Shown here in pieces: positions 42,547 to 49,370 of a DNA stretch of 64,000 bases; position 1 is the first letter of the stretch; each line of letters starts with the position of its first letter. The position numbers were made by a program, and so were the translations under genes. The notes under the pieces were generated by a model that was not told the DNA's origin, did no database searches, and saw only the letters and a program-made list of their open reading frames with translations. Origin of the DNA: Nocardiopsis dassonvillei_B (GTDB lineage Bacteria; Actinomycetota; Actinomycetes; Streptosporangiales; Streptosporangiaceae); assembly GCF_964273065.1 (NCBI RefSeq), contig NZ_OZ186815.1, positions 6,324,001-6,388,000 of the forward strand, given 5' to 3'.

Positions 42547-42560
42547 TGGGAGCGCTCCCA
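42547..42560. promoter_or_regulatory. CelR/CebR-type operator TGGGAGCGCTCCCA
   Basis: A perfect 14-bp palindrome identical to the operator recognised by CelR of Thermobifida fusca and CebR of Streptomyces, LacI-family repressors released by cello-oligosaccharides. It begins 3 nt downstream of the -10 hexamer of the SARP gene, where a repressor would block initiation, and 60 nt before the SARP start codon. Confidence 0.8.
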
Positions 42561-42619
42561 AAACTGGTCGTCCTGCCCCCGGGCCACTGCTCCCCACCCC
42601 CACCCCCCTGGAGGGCCCC

Positions 42620-44470
42620 ATGGGACTGCGATTCGGGCTGCTGGGCCCCACGCGCGTGTTCGCCGACCGGCGCGAGCTCGACCTCGGAACCACCAAACAG
42701 CGCACCCTGCTGGCCGCCCTGCTGCTCAGACCCGACCGGGTCGTGCCGCTGGACGAGCTGGTCACCGCACTGTGGGACGGGGAGCCGCCGCGCTCGGCCG
42801 TCGCCAACCTGCGCACCTACGCGGCGCGCCTGCGGCGGCTCATAGAGCCGGGGCGCATCCTCACCCGCCACCCCGGATACCTGCTGCGCGTCGGCGGCGA
42901 CGACGAGGTGGACGTCACCGCCTTCGCCGAACGCGCCCGCGCCGGCCGCCGCGCCCTCGACACCGGCGACCTCGCCCGCGCGGAGGCCGACCTTTCCGCC
43001 GCCGTGGGCCTGTGGCGGGGAGCCGCAGCGGAGGACCTGCCCCGCACCCTGGGCCTGGCCCCGCACCTCCAGGCGCTGGAGGAGCAGCGCCGCGGCGCGG
43101 CCGAGGACCTGGCCCGGGTAAGGATCCTGCGCGGGGCGGGGGCCGAACTCGTCGGCGAACTGCGCGCCTCCGTCGCGGCCGACCCCGTACGCGAGCGCCA
43201 GTGGGCCAACCTCGTCCTCGCCCTGTACGGCGCCGGCGACACCGCCGGGGCACTGGAGGCCTACCGCGCCTCCCACCGGGCGCTCCGCGACCACCTGGGC
43301 ATCGGCCCCGGTGAGGAGCTGACCCGCCTGCACCGCTGCATCCTCGACGGCTCGGCCCCGCCCGGCCTCCCCGCCCCGCGGCGGGCCGCCCCGGCACGGC
43401 CGGTCCCCCGTATCGGCGACCTCGTCGGGCGCGACGCGGAGCTGGACGCCCTCACCCGCCTGCTCGCCCCGGGCCCCGCCCCGGTCCTGGCCGCCGTCCA
43501 CGGACCGGTGGGCAGCGGCAAGTCCGCCCTGGCCGCACTGGCGGCGGCCGGGACGGAGCGCTGGTACCCGGACGGGCGCCTGTGGGTGGACCTGGAGGCG
43601 CCCGGGTACGGCGGGGGTCCGCGCACGTCCCCGGACGTCCTGGCCGAGCTGCTGCGCGGCCTGGGGGAGGACCCGGCGCGCCTGCCCCGGGAGACCGGGG
43701 AGCGCATGCGCCTGCTGCGCGACCGCGCCGCGGGCCGCCGCCTGCTGGTCGTCCTGGACAACGCCGCCGACGAGGCGCAGGTCCGGCCGCTGGCCGCCGC
43801 CTGGGCGGGGGCGGCGACCCTGGTCACCAGCCGCCGCCACCTCAGTGCCCTGGACGGGGCGGGTCACCTCGGAGTCGGGGCGCTGCGCCCGGACGACGCG
43901 GTCGCCCTCCTGGCCCGGATGTGCGGGGCCGAGCGCGTGCGGACCGATCCCGGGTCGGCCGCGCGGATCGCCGCCTTCTGCGACCACCTGCCGCTCCCGC
44001 TGTGGATCGCGGGCCGCCGGCTCCAGGCGCGGCGGGAGTGGCCGCTGCGGGCGTTCGCCGACCTGCTCGACGACGAGCGCCACCGACTGGACGCCCTCGT
44101 CTGTGCGGACCGGTCGGTGCGCGCCGCGTTCGCGACCGCCTTCGCGCCGTTGCGCGGCGGCTCCCTCCCCACGGAACGGCTGGCGGCCGACCTCTTCCAG
44201 CGCCTGGGCGCCCGGGCCGCCGGGGTCTTCGGCCCCGGGGAGGCCGCCGAGCTGGCGGGCTGCGACGAGGTCACCGCGACCGCCGTCCTGGGCTGTCTGG
44301 CCGACGCCCGCCTGATCGAGCCGGCGGGCGCCAACCGCTACCGCGTCCTCGGCCTGCTCCGCCTCTACGCCGCGGAGCTGGGGGCCCGCGCCCGGCGGCG
44401 GCCCGCCGTCGTCCTGCCCTACCGGGGGGCGCGCCCGGTGCCGGCGGCCTCCGAGGGGACCGCGGTCTGA
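42620..44470 (+). CDS. SARP-family regulator with BTAD and NB-ARC domains (AfsR-like, no TPR)
   Basis: 616 aa. An OmpR-type winged helix fills residues ~1-90 (LGPTRVF, TTKQRTLLAALLL, VANLRTYAARLRRL). The BTAD helical domain follows (~95-245; LRDHLGIGPGEELTRLH). An NB-ARC ATPase domain has P-loop GPVGSGKSAL (Lys301) and Walker B LLVVLDNA. It ends shortly after the ATPase winged helix, with no TPR array, so it is shorter than AfsR. ATG 42620 follows CTGGAGGGC. SARPs activate nearby biosynthetic promoters through direct heptamer repeats; such repeats precede both cysteine-rich peptide genes here. Its own promoter carries a CelR/CebR box. Confidence 0.92.
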   Translation: MGLRFGLLGPTRVFADRRELDLGTTKQRTLLAALLLRPDRVVPLDELVTALWDGEPPRSAVANLRTYAARLRRLIEPGRILTRHPGYLLRVGGDDEVDVTAFAERARAGRRALDTGDLARAEADLSAAVGLWRGAAAEDLPRTLGLAPHLQALEEQRRGAAEDLARVRILRGAGAELVGELRASVAADPVRERQWANLVLALYGAGDTAGALEAYRASHRALRDHLGIGPGEELTRLHRCILDGSAPPGLPAPRRAAPARPVPRIGDLVGRDAELDALTRLLAPGPAPVLAAVHGPVGSGKSALAALAAAGTERWYPDGRLWVDLEAPGYGGGPRTSPDVLAELLRGLGEDPARLPRETGERMRLLRDRAAGRRLLVVLDNAADEAQVRPLAAAWAGAATLVTSRRHLSALDGAGHLGVGALRPDDAVALLARMCGAERVRTDPGSAARIAAFCDHLPLPLWIAGRRLQARREWPLRAFADLLDDERHRLDALVCADRSVRAAFATAFAPLRGGSLPTERLAADLFQRLGARAAGVFGPGEAAELAGCDEVTATAVLGCLADARLIEPAGANRYRVLGLLRLYAAELGARARRRPAVVLPYRGARPVPAASEGTAV

Positions 44471-44474
44471 GCGC

Positions 44475-44499
44475 GGGGCCCGGCGGGAGGCCGGGCCCC
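44475..44499. terminator. Bidirectional terminator between SARP and ABC genes
   Basis: A perfect 10-bp stem (GGGGCCCGGC with GCCGGGCCCC) closes a 5-nt loop. It lies 4 nt after the SARP stop and 35 nt from the end of the convergent ABC gene, so it can serve both transcripts. Confidence 0.75.
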
Positions 44500-44534
44500 G
44501 TGGCGGGCCGCGGACGCGACGGCCCGCAGGGCGG

Positions 44535-46427
44535 TCACCGAACGCCTCCCGCGGGATCCGGGACCGGCTCCCCGCCGTCCGCGCCCTCGCGGTAGCCGCG
44601 GGCCTGGAGGCCGAACATGCGGGCGTAGACGCCTCCGGCGGCCACCAGTTCGGCGTGGGTGCCCGACTCGGCCACCCGGCCCCCCTCCAGGACGACCAGC
44701 CGGTCGGCGTCGCGCACCGACCCCAGCCGGTGGGAGACCAGCAGGCTCGTCCGGCCGCGGCGGTGCTCGCGCAGACCGGTGTGCACGGCGTGCTCGGCCT
44801 CGGCGTCCAGCCCCGAGCTGGGCTCGTCCAGGATCAGCAGGTCGCGGTGACCGCGCAGGTAGGCACGGGCCAGGGCGAGCCGCTGCCACTGCCCGCCCGA
44901 GAGCGGGACCCCCGTCTCGCCGTCGGACTCCGCCCCGTCGAAGAACAGCCGGGACAGCAGGGTGTCGTACCCGCGCGGCAGCGCGGCGACCGTCCCGTGC
45001 GCGCCGGCCCGCTCGGCGGCGGCCCGGATCGGAGCCGGGTCACCGGACTCCAGCACCCCGACGTCCCCCAGGCCGATGTTCTCCCCGGCGGACAGGTCGT
45101 ACTCCATGAAATCCTGGAACACGGCGCCGATCCGGGCGCGCAGCGCGGCCGGGTCCAGGTCGCGAAGGTCCACGCCGTCCCACAGGATCGCGCCGCGCTC
45201 GGGGTCGTACATCCGGCACAGCAGTTTCACCAGGGTGCTCTTGCCCGCCCCGTTGCCGCCGATGAGCCCCACCGACCGGCCGTGCTCCACGGTGAGGCCG
45301 ACCCCCCGCAGCACCCACGGGTGGTCCGGGGAGTAGCGGAACCACACGTCGCGGAACTCGATGCCGCGCCGCAGCGCTGGGACCGGCCGCGGGGCGGCGG
45401 GCACCGGCAGGTCGGGACCGCCGTCGACGACCGCCAGGTAGTGGCCGAACAGCAGGAGCTCGTGGTGGGCCATGGTGAAGTCCCGGATCAGGCCGCCCAC
45501 CGCGGTCTGCACCCCGGCCACCGCGGCCACGAACAGGGAGACGTCGCCGACCGAGACGCGCCCGTCAGCCGCGGCCGTCACCGCCCACACCAGCCCGGCC
45601 CCCGCGATCACCGCCGACAGCGCCCCCAGGGCGCCCTGGGCGCCCAGCACCCGGCGGTCCATGCGGCGGTGCTCCGCGTTGGCGGTCCGCCGCTCCCGCG
45701 CCATCCTGTCCCGCAGGAACCCGGCCGTGCCGAACAGGCGCAGTTCCTTGGCGGCGCGGACGTCGGACAGCAGCCCGCGGAAGAAGATCTCCCTGCGCTC
45801 CACCGGCCCGATCCGCCACATCATCGCCGCCCGGCTGCGGGACAGCCGCAGCTCCACGACCAGGGCGGGGATCGCCGCCAGCAGGACGGCCGAGGCCATC
45901 CACGGACTGACCACCAGCAGGGAGCCGAGGAAGCCGAGGATGGTGACGGCGCCGCCGGCGATCGTGAACACGCTGTTCACGACCACCCCGGGGGTGCGGC
46001 CGCCGGACTGCTGGGCCAGCCGAAGCCGGTCCAGGAAGGCGGGGTCCTCGAACCGGGCCAGGCCGGTGAGGCGCTCGGCGGCGGCGAAGAGGCGGTCCTG
46101 GGAGGTCAGCGCCACCCGGCGTTCGACCTCCATGGTCAGGTAGTGCGACGCGTGGGGGGCCAGGGTGGCGACGACCCCGCACGCGGCCAGGCCCACCGCG
46201 ACCGCGGCGAGCCGCCCGGCCGGGATGTCGGGGGCGACGATCATGTCCAGGGCCAGCTTGGTCAGCCACGCCGCGGCGACCGGCACCCCGGCCTGGACCA
46301 GGACCAGCAGCCCGTGCCCGGCTGTCAGGTGCGGGCCCGCCCGCCAGGCCAGCGCGAACGCCGCACCGACCGCGCGCGCGGCCGCCCGGGGCCCGGCGGG
46401 GGCCGGGGCCCCGGCGTCAGGCCGCAA
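44535..46427 (-). CDS. ABC transporter, fused TMD-NBD, of the cysteine-rich peptide operon
   Basis: About 630 aa: a membrane domain (~20-330) joined to an ABC ATPase with Walker A GGNGAGKSTLV, signature LSGGQWQRLA and Walker B LLILDEPSSGLD. No C39 peptidase domain is present, so any leader cleavage needs another protease. The start is uncertain: TTG 46427 overlaps the end of the thioredoxin-like gene by 11 nt and gives a sensible N-terminus, while no ATG/GTG is found before the first span. Probable exporter of the peptide product, last gene of its operon. Confidence 0.87.
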   Translation of the reverse strand: MRPDAGAPAPAGPRAAARAVGAAFALAWRAGPHLTAGHGLLVLVQAGVPVAAAWLTKLALDMIVAPDIPAGRLAAVAVGLAACGVVATLAPHASHYLTMEVERRVALTSQDRLFAAAERLTGLARFEDPAFLDRLRLAQQSGGRTPGVVVNSVFTIAGGAVTILGFLGSLLVVSPWMASAVLLAAIPALVVELRLSRSRAAMMWRIGPVERREIFFRGLLSDVRAAKELRLFGTAGFLRDRMARERRTANAEHRRMDRRVLGAQGALGALSAVIAGAGLVWAVTAAADGRVSVGDVSLFVAAVAGVQTAVGGLIRDFTMAHHELLLFGHYLAVVDGGPDLPVPAAPRPVPALRRGIEFRDVWFRYSPDHPWVLRGVGLTVEHGRSVGLIGGNGAGKSTLVKLLCRMYDPERGAILWDGVDLRDLDPAALRARIGAVFQDFMEYDLSAGENIGLGDVGVLESGDPAPIRAAAERAGAHGTVAALPRGYDTLLSRLFFDGAESDGETGVPLSGGQWQRLALARAYLRGHRDLLILDEPSSGLDAEAEHAVHTGLREHRRGRTSLLVSHRLGSVRDADRLVVLEGGRVAESGTHAELVAAGGVYARMFGLQARGYREGADGGEPVPDPAGGVR

Positions 46428-46965
46428 CGGACTCGTCCAGGTCGGCGGCCAGGTAGCCGCTGGAGAGCACCCGCCCGTCGGCGTCCAGGCGCAGGAAGGC
46501 GGGGAACGCGCGCACACCCAGGGCGTCGGCCACGGCCCCGCCGGGGCCGTCGACCACCACCCGTGCGACGGGGGCGAGGCGGCGGGCCTCCTCCGCGACC
46601 TCCGCGGGCGCGCCCGCCAGCACGGCCAGGACGCCGTCCCGGCCGCCGGGGAACGCGGCGGCGCGGTCGATGAAGTGCGGCAGCTGCTCGGCGCAGGCAC
46701 CGCAGCCGGGTGAGAAGACCGCCACGAGGGCGGGTCCGGACAGGGCGCCGGCGTCCACGGGCTCACCGTCCTCGGTGGTGGCGGTGAAGGGGCCGGAGCG
46801 CTCTCCGGGGGCGAGCACCGTCCGGTCCGGGATTCCGGCGCCGGAAAGGTTGCCGATGAGTTCGGTGTGCTCCTTGAGCCTGCGGATGACACCGACGGTC
46901 AGGACGAGGTCGAGCAGGCACAGCGCGACGGCCAGGACGGCGGCGATGAGGGCGGCGGCGATCAC
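46417..46965 (-). CDS. Membrane-anchored TlpA/MauD-like thioredoxin
   Basis: 182 aa. One N-terminal span (IAAALIAAVLAVALCLLDLVL) is followed by an extracytoplasmic thioredoxin fold with the active site PGCGAC (CxxC) and the cis-Pro region RAFPAFL. Proteins of this type work with MauE in disulfide handling during maturation of methylamine dehydrogenase. The GTG start overlaps the MauE-like stop. In this operon it would form or reshuffle the disulfides of the six-cysteine peptide outside the membrane. Confidence 0.9.
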   Translation of the reverse strand: MIAAALIAAVLAVALCLLDLVLTVGVIRRLKEHTELIGNLSGAGIPDRTVLAPGERSGPFTATTEDGEPVDAGALSGPALVAVFSPGCGACAEQLPHFIDRAAAFPGGRDGVLAVLAGAPAEVAEEARRLAPVARVVVDGPGGAVADALGVRAFPAFLRLDADGRVLSSGYLAADLDESVAA

Positions 46966-47540
46966 GGCGGACTCCCGGGTGTGAGGGGGGTGAACAGGTC
47001 GAGGAGGTCGTCCAGCAGCAGGACGGGCAGCGCCGCGCACGCCCCGGTCGCGACGGCGACGGCCAGGGCCGCCGCCTCCCCGCCGGGGTGCGGGCCGGCG
47101 GCGGCCGCGGCCAGCCCCGCCGTTCCGGCTGCCACCAGGAGGAGGTTGCGCACCATGTGGGCGGGGCGGACCGGCCTGTCCGCGGAGCCGAAGCAGGCAC
47201 AGGGAACGCGGTCCCCGCTCCGCAGCACCCCGACCAGGGCGGCGGTGAAGGCGGTGAGCAGGGCGACCGCGCAGAGGAGGCCGAGGGCGGGCACGGACGG
47301 CGCCAGGAGCAGGGCGAGCGACACCGCCTCGGCGGCCAGGACGGCGGCCGCCACGGCGCGCGCCCCCGTCCGGCGGGAGCCGCCGGACGGGGACGCCACC
47401 CTGATCGACCAGCCGGGGGCCATCCGCTCCACGGCGGACACGAAGTCCCGCCGGGCGGAGCGGCCGCGCAGCTTGCCCAGGAGGGATGCGGCCAGGACCA
47501 CGGCGAGCAGCGTCCGGGCGGCGACCAGGATGTAGAGCAC
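46962..47540 (-). CDS. MauE/DoxX-like redox-associated membrane protein
   Basis: 192 aa with about four transmembrane spans and the conserved redox pair PCACFG (CxCFG) in the extracytoplasmic loop around residue 113, as in MauE. The N-terminus (YILVAARTLLAVVLAASLLGKLRG) matches the family. GTG 47540 is 14 nt after the peptide gene stop and overlaps the thioredoxin gene at its end. It probably passes electrons between the membrane and the TlpA-like partner. Confidence 0.9.
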   Translation of the reverse strand: MLYILVAARTLLAVVLAASLLGKLRGRSARRDFVSAVERMAPGWSIRVASPSGGSRRTGARAVAAAVLAAEAVSLALLLAPSVPALGLLCAVALLTAFTAALVGVLRSGDRVPCACFGSADRPVRPAHMVRNLLLVAAGTAGLAAAAAGPHPGGEAAALAVAVATGACAALPVLLLDDLLDLFTPLTPGSPP

Positions 47541-47553
47541 GGGTTCCGCCCGG

Positions 47554-47739
47554 TCAGCAGGCGCTGTAACCCGTGCAGTAGCTGCCTCCGGGGATGCCGC
47601 TGCCGGTGCAGCAGTAGCGGCGGTAGCAGGGGCTGCTGATGGGCAGGTACTCGTACCAGCAGACCACGGCGGAGGCCGTCGCGCGGGGTACGAGGCGGGT
47701 CAGCAGGCGGTCGCCCGCGGAGGCGAGGCGTTCGAGCAT
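47554..47739 (-). CDS. Six-cysteine small peptide, probable precursor
   Basis: 61 aa. The first 24 residues (MLERLASAGDRLLTRLVPRA...) look like an amphipathic leader ending in TASA. The remainder is rich in Cys, Tyr, Ser and Gly, with cysteines at 27, 38, 43, 44, 55 and 61: an even number, enough for three disulfides. The sequence YLPISSPCYRRYCC is shared with the upstream paralogue. GAGGAG lies 7 nt before the ATG. It is followed at once by MauE-like, TlpA-like and ABC genes, which fits a secreted disulfide-rich peptide. No modifying enzyme such as a cyclodehydratase or radical SAM protein is present. Family not recognised. Confidence 0.82.
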   Translation of the reverse strand: MLERLASAGDRLLTRLVPRATASAVVCWYEYLPISSPCYRRYCCTGSGIPGGSYCTGYSAC

Positions 47740-47829
47740 GGGGGGCTCCTCGGGATGTGCGCGTGGGAGGCCGTCGGGCGGCGCCCCGCCGGGGCGGGAC
47801 CGCGGTCGGGGCGCCGACGGCTGCGCGCA

Positions 47830-47872
47830 ACGCTAGGGACGTGGCTGATAACGCGGATACACCGTCGATACA
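47830..47872 (-). promoter_or_regulatory. SARP-type promoter of the cysteine-rich peptide gene
   Basis: On the minus strand TGTATC occurs at 47872-47867 and 47861-47856, exactly 11 bp apart, followed by a weaker third copy (TATCAG). The -10 hexamer TAGCGT (47835-47830) lies 20 bp beyond the second repeat. Direct repeats at 11-bp pitch ahead of a -10 without a -35 are the standard SARP arrangement. The same geometry recurs at 48324-48366. Confidence 0.75.
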
Positions 47873-47880
47873 TCGCCTGG

Positions 47881-48249
47881 TCACCCGCTCCGGCGGGGAC
47901 GGGCCGCCGAGCGGGCGCCGGTACGACGCGTGAGCCCCACCGGTCCGGAGGCCCCGGAGAGGTGGCCACAGCCCCCCACGGCGGAGGCGGCGGGGGCGGG
48001 CCGGGCCGGCATGCGGTCGCCGGGGGCGGTGAGGCGTCCGAACACCGGTGGTCTCGGGAGGGGCGCGGGTACGGAGCCGAAACGGCCGCCGTCGGTGCCG
48101 CCGCTGCCGGGGACGTCGCAGCAGTAGCGGCGGACGCACGGGCTGCTGGCGGGGGCGTACCGGTACCGGCGGTAGCCCGCCGACGCCGTGGTACAGGGGG
48201 CGAGGCGGGACAGCAGCCGGTCGCCTGCGGATCCGATCGATCGGAGCAT
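47881..48249 (-). CDS. Diverged paralogue of the cysteine-rich peptide
   Basis: 122 aa. The first 44 residues align without gaps to the 61-aa peptide: SAGDRLL.RL.P..TASA, then Y.P.SSPC.RRYCC. The paralogue has Cys38, 43 and 44 but lacks Cys27, 55 and 61, and gains Cys19. After residue 44 it runs into an unrelated Pro/Gly/Ala/Arg-rich tail, so it has probably lost its original stop and C-terminus and may be decaying. It keeps a good ribosome site (GGGAGAGGGG) and a SARP-type promoter. It could also be a true second precursor. Confidence 0.6.
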   Translation of the reverse strand: MLRSIGSAGDRLLSRLAPCTTASAGYRRYRYAPASSPCVRRYCCDVPGSGGTDGGRFGSVPAPLPRPPVFGRLTAPGDRMPARPAPAASAVGGCGHLSGASGPVGLTRRTGARSAARPRRSG

Positions 48250-48323
48250 GGCGGCCCCTCTCCCGGGCGGTGCACGGTCAGGCGGTCACCCGCGGGCCGG
48301 AGCGGCCGGACGGGTGATGCGCA

Positions 48324-48366
48324 ACGCTACGAGCGGCGGCGCTGAACCGGATACACGCCGGATACA
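48324..48366 (-). promoter_or_regulatory. SARP-type promoter of the diverged peptide gene
   Basis: TGTATC at 48366-48361 and 48355-48350 (11-bp pitch), and -10 TAGCGT at 48329-48324, again 20 bp from the second repeat. Spacing is identical to the promoter at 47830-47872, and the start-site sequence TAGCGTTGCGC is shared, while the intervening bases differ. Confidence 0.75.
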
Positions 48367-48390
48367 CGCCCGTCGGGACGGCGGGACCCG

Positions 48391-49143
48391 TCAGGCGCTG
48401 GACTCCAGGCCGTAGGGGGTGGCGAACCGGGTCGCCAGCGCGAACACCGCGGTCGGGTCCGGCAGCGGTCCCCGGGCCAGCAGCGCCGCCAGGCACGGGC
48501 ACCAGCGGGACCGGCCCTGCGCGGCGCAGGCCAGCACGCCCAGCAGCCGCAGGGACAGGGCCAGGTCGGCCAGGTGCGGCGCGGGGCGCTCGACGGCGGC
48601 CCCGGGCGCGAACGCGCGCAGGCTCAGCTGCTCCTGCTTGGCCCGGGCCAGGGCGCGGGCGATGCGGTGCTCGGGGGTGGGGGAGAGGTCGGCGAGGCCG
48701 TCCTCGGCGATGCGCCGCAGGGCCCCGGACGCGACGGCGGCCGGTGACTCGCAGGCCCGGGCCAGAGCCTCCAGGGCGGGGCAGTCGGCGCGGTGCGAGG
48801 GGGAGCAGACCCTCCGCCAGGACGCGGCGGGCAGCAGGGAGGCGAAGCAGTCCAGGGCGGCGCGGGTGCGCGGGGCGAGCCAGCGCCGGGCGTGCTCGGC
48901 GTTGCCGGGGGCGTCCGCGGGGACCGGCCAGCCGGTGGGCAGCAGGGTGCGCAGCAGCGGGCCGCGGCGGCGCGGGGCGCGCAGGGGCGCGGGGCGGCGC
49001 GCCCACGGCGCGGGCCCGGTCCGGCGGGCCAGGGCGTGCGGGGTGTGGTCGGCGCAGGGCGGGCTCAGGCGGGGGCGGCGGCAGCGGCCGCCGCGCAGGG
49101 TGGGACCGTCGCAGGGGCGGGCGCGCACGGGGTTCCGGGCCAT
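48391..49143 (-). CDS. Hypothetical protein with a short N-terminal Cys/His zinc-binding motif
   Basis: 250 aa, Ala/Arg-rich. Near the N-terminus CDGPTLRGGRCRRP...CADH resembles the small zinc-binding motif (CxxxTxxGxxCxR...CxxH) found at the ends of many bacterial proteins of unknown role. The rest is probably helical, with further cysteines (ADCPALEALARAC, RSRWCPCL). No catalytic motif was recognised. It is transcribed toward the peptide genes but starts outside their SARP promoter. Confidence 0.7.
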   Translation of the reverse strand: MARNPVRARPCDGPTLRGGRCRRPRLSPPCADHTPHALARRTGPAPWARRPAPLRAPRRRGPLLRTLLPTGWPVPADAPGNAEHARRWLAPRTRAALDCFASLLPAASWRRVCSPSHRADCPALEALARACESPAAVASGALRRIAEDGLADLSPTPEHRIARALARAKQEQLSLRAFAPGAAVERPAPHLADLALSLRLLGVLACAAQGRSRWCPCLAALLARGPLPDPTAVFALATRFATPYGLESSA

Positions 49144-49370
49144 GTCTCCGAGGATCCACGGGACGGGCGGGGACGGCCATGGTCCCGGGGGTGAGGTTCC
49201 CGGGACGGAGGGTAAGGGGCGGGGGGCGGCCGGGAGCGGCCCGGGGGGCGGGGGTTACGGGAGGGTTCCGAGGTTTCCGCGGGGGTGATCCCCGAGTGCG
49301 CCGATTCCGTGGTTTCCGACCGTTCCGGGGATCCGGCGGCGTACGGTGGGGCTGTTCGGAGGGAGGATCC

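Noticed and set aside
47554..47739. Methylamine dehydrogenase light chain because of neighbouring MauE and TlpA-like genes
   Set aside because: The peptide has 61 residues and one Trp, while the TTQ-bearing subunit is larger and needs two Trp residues and more cysteines; no heavy-chain gene is present.
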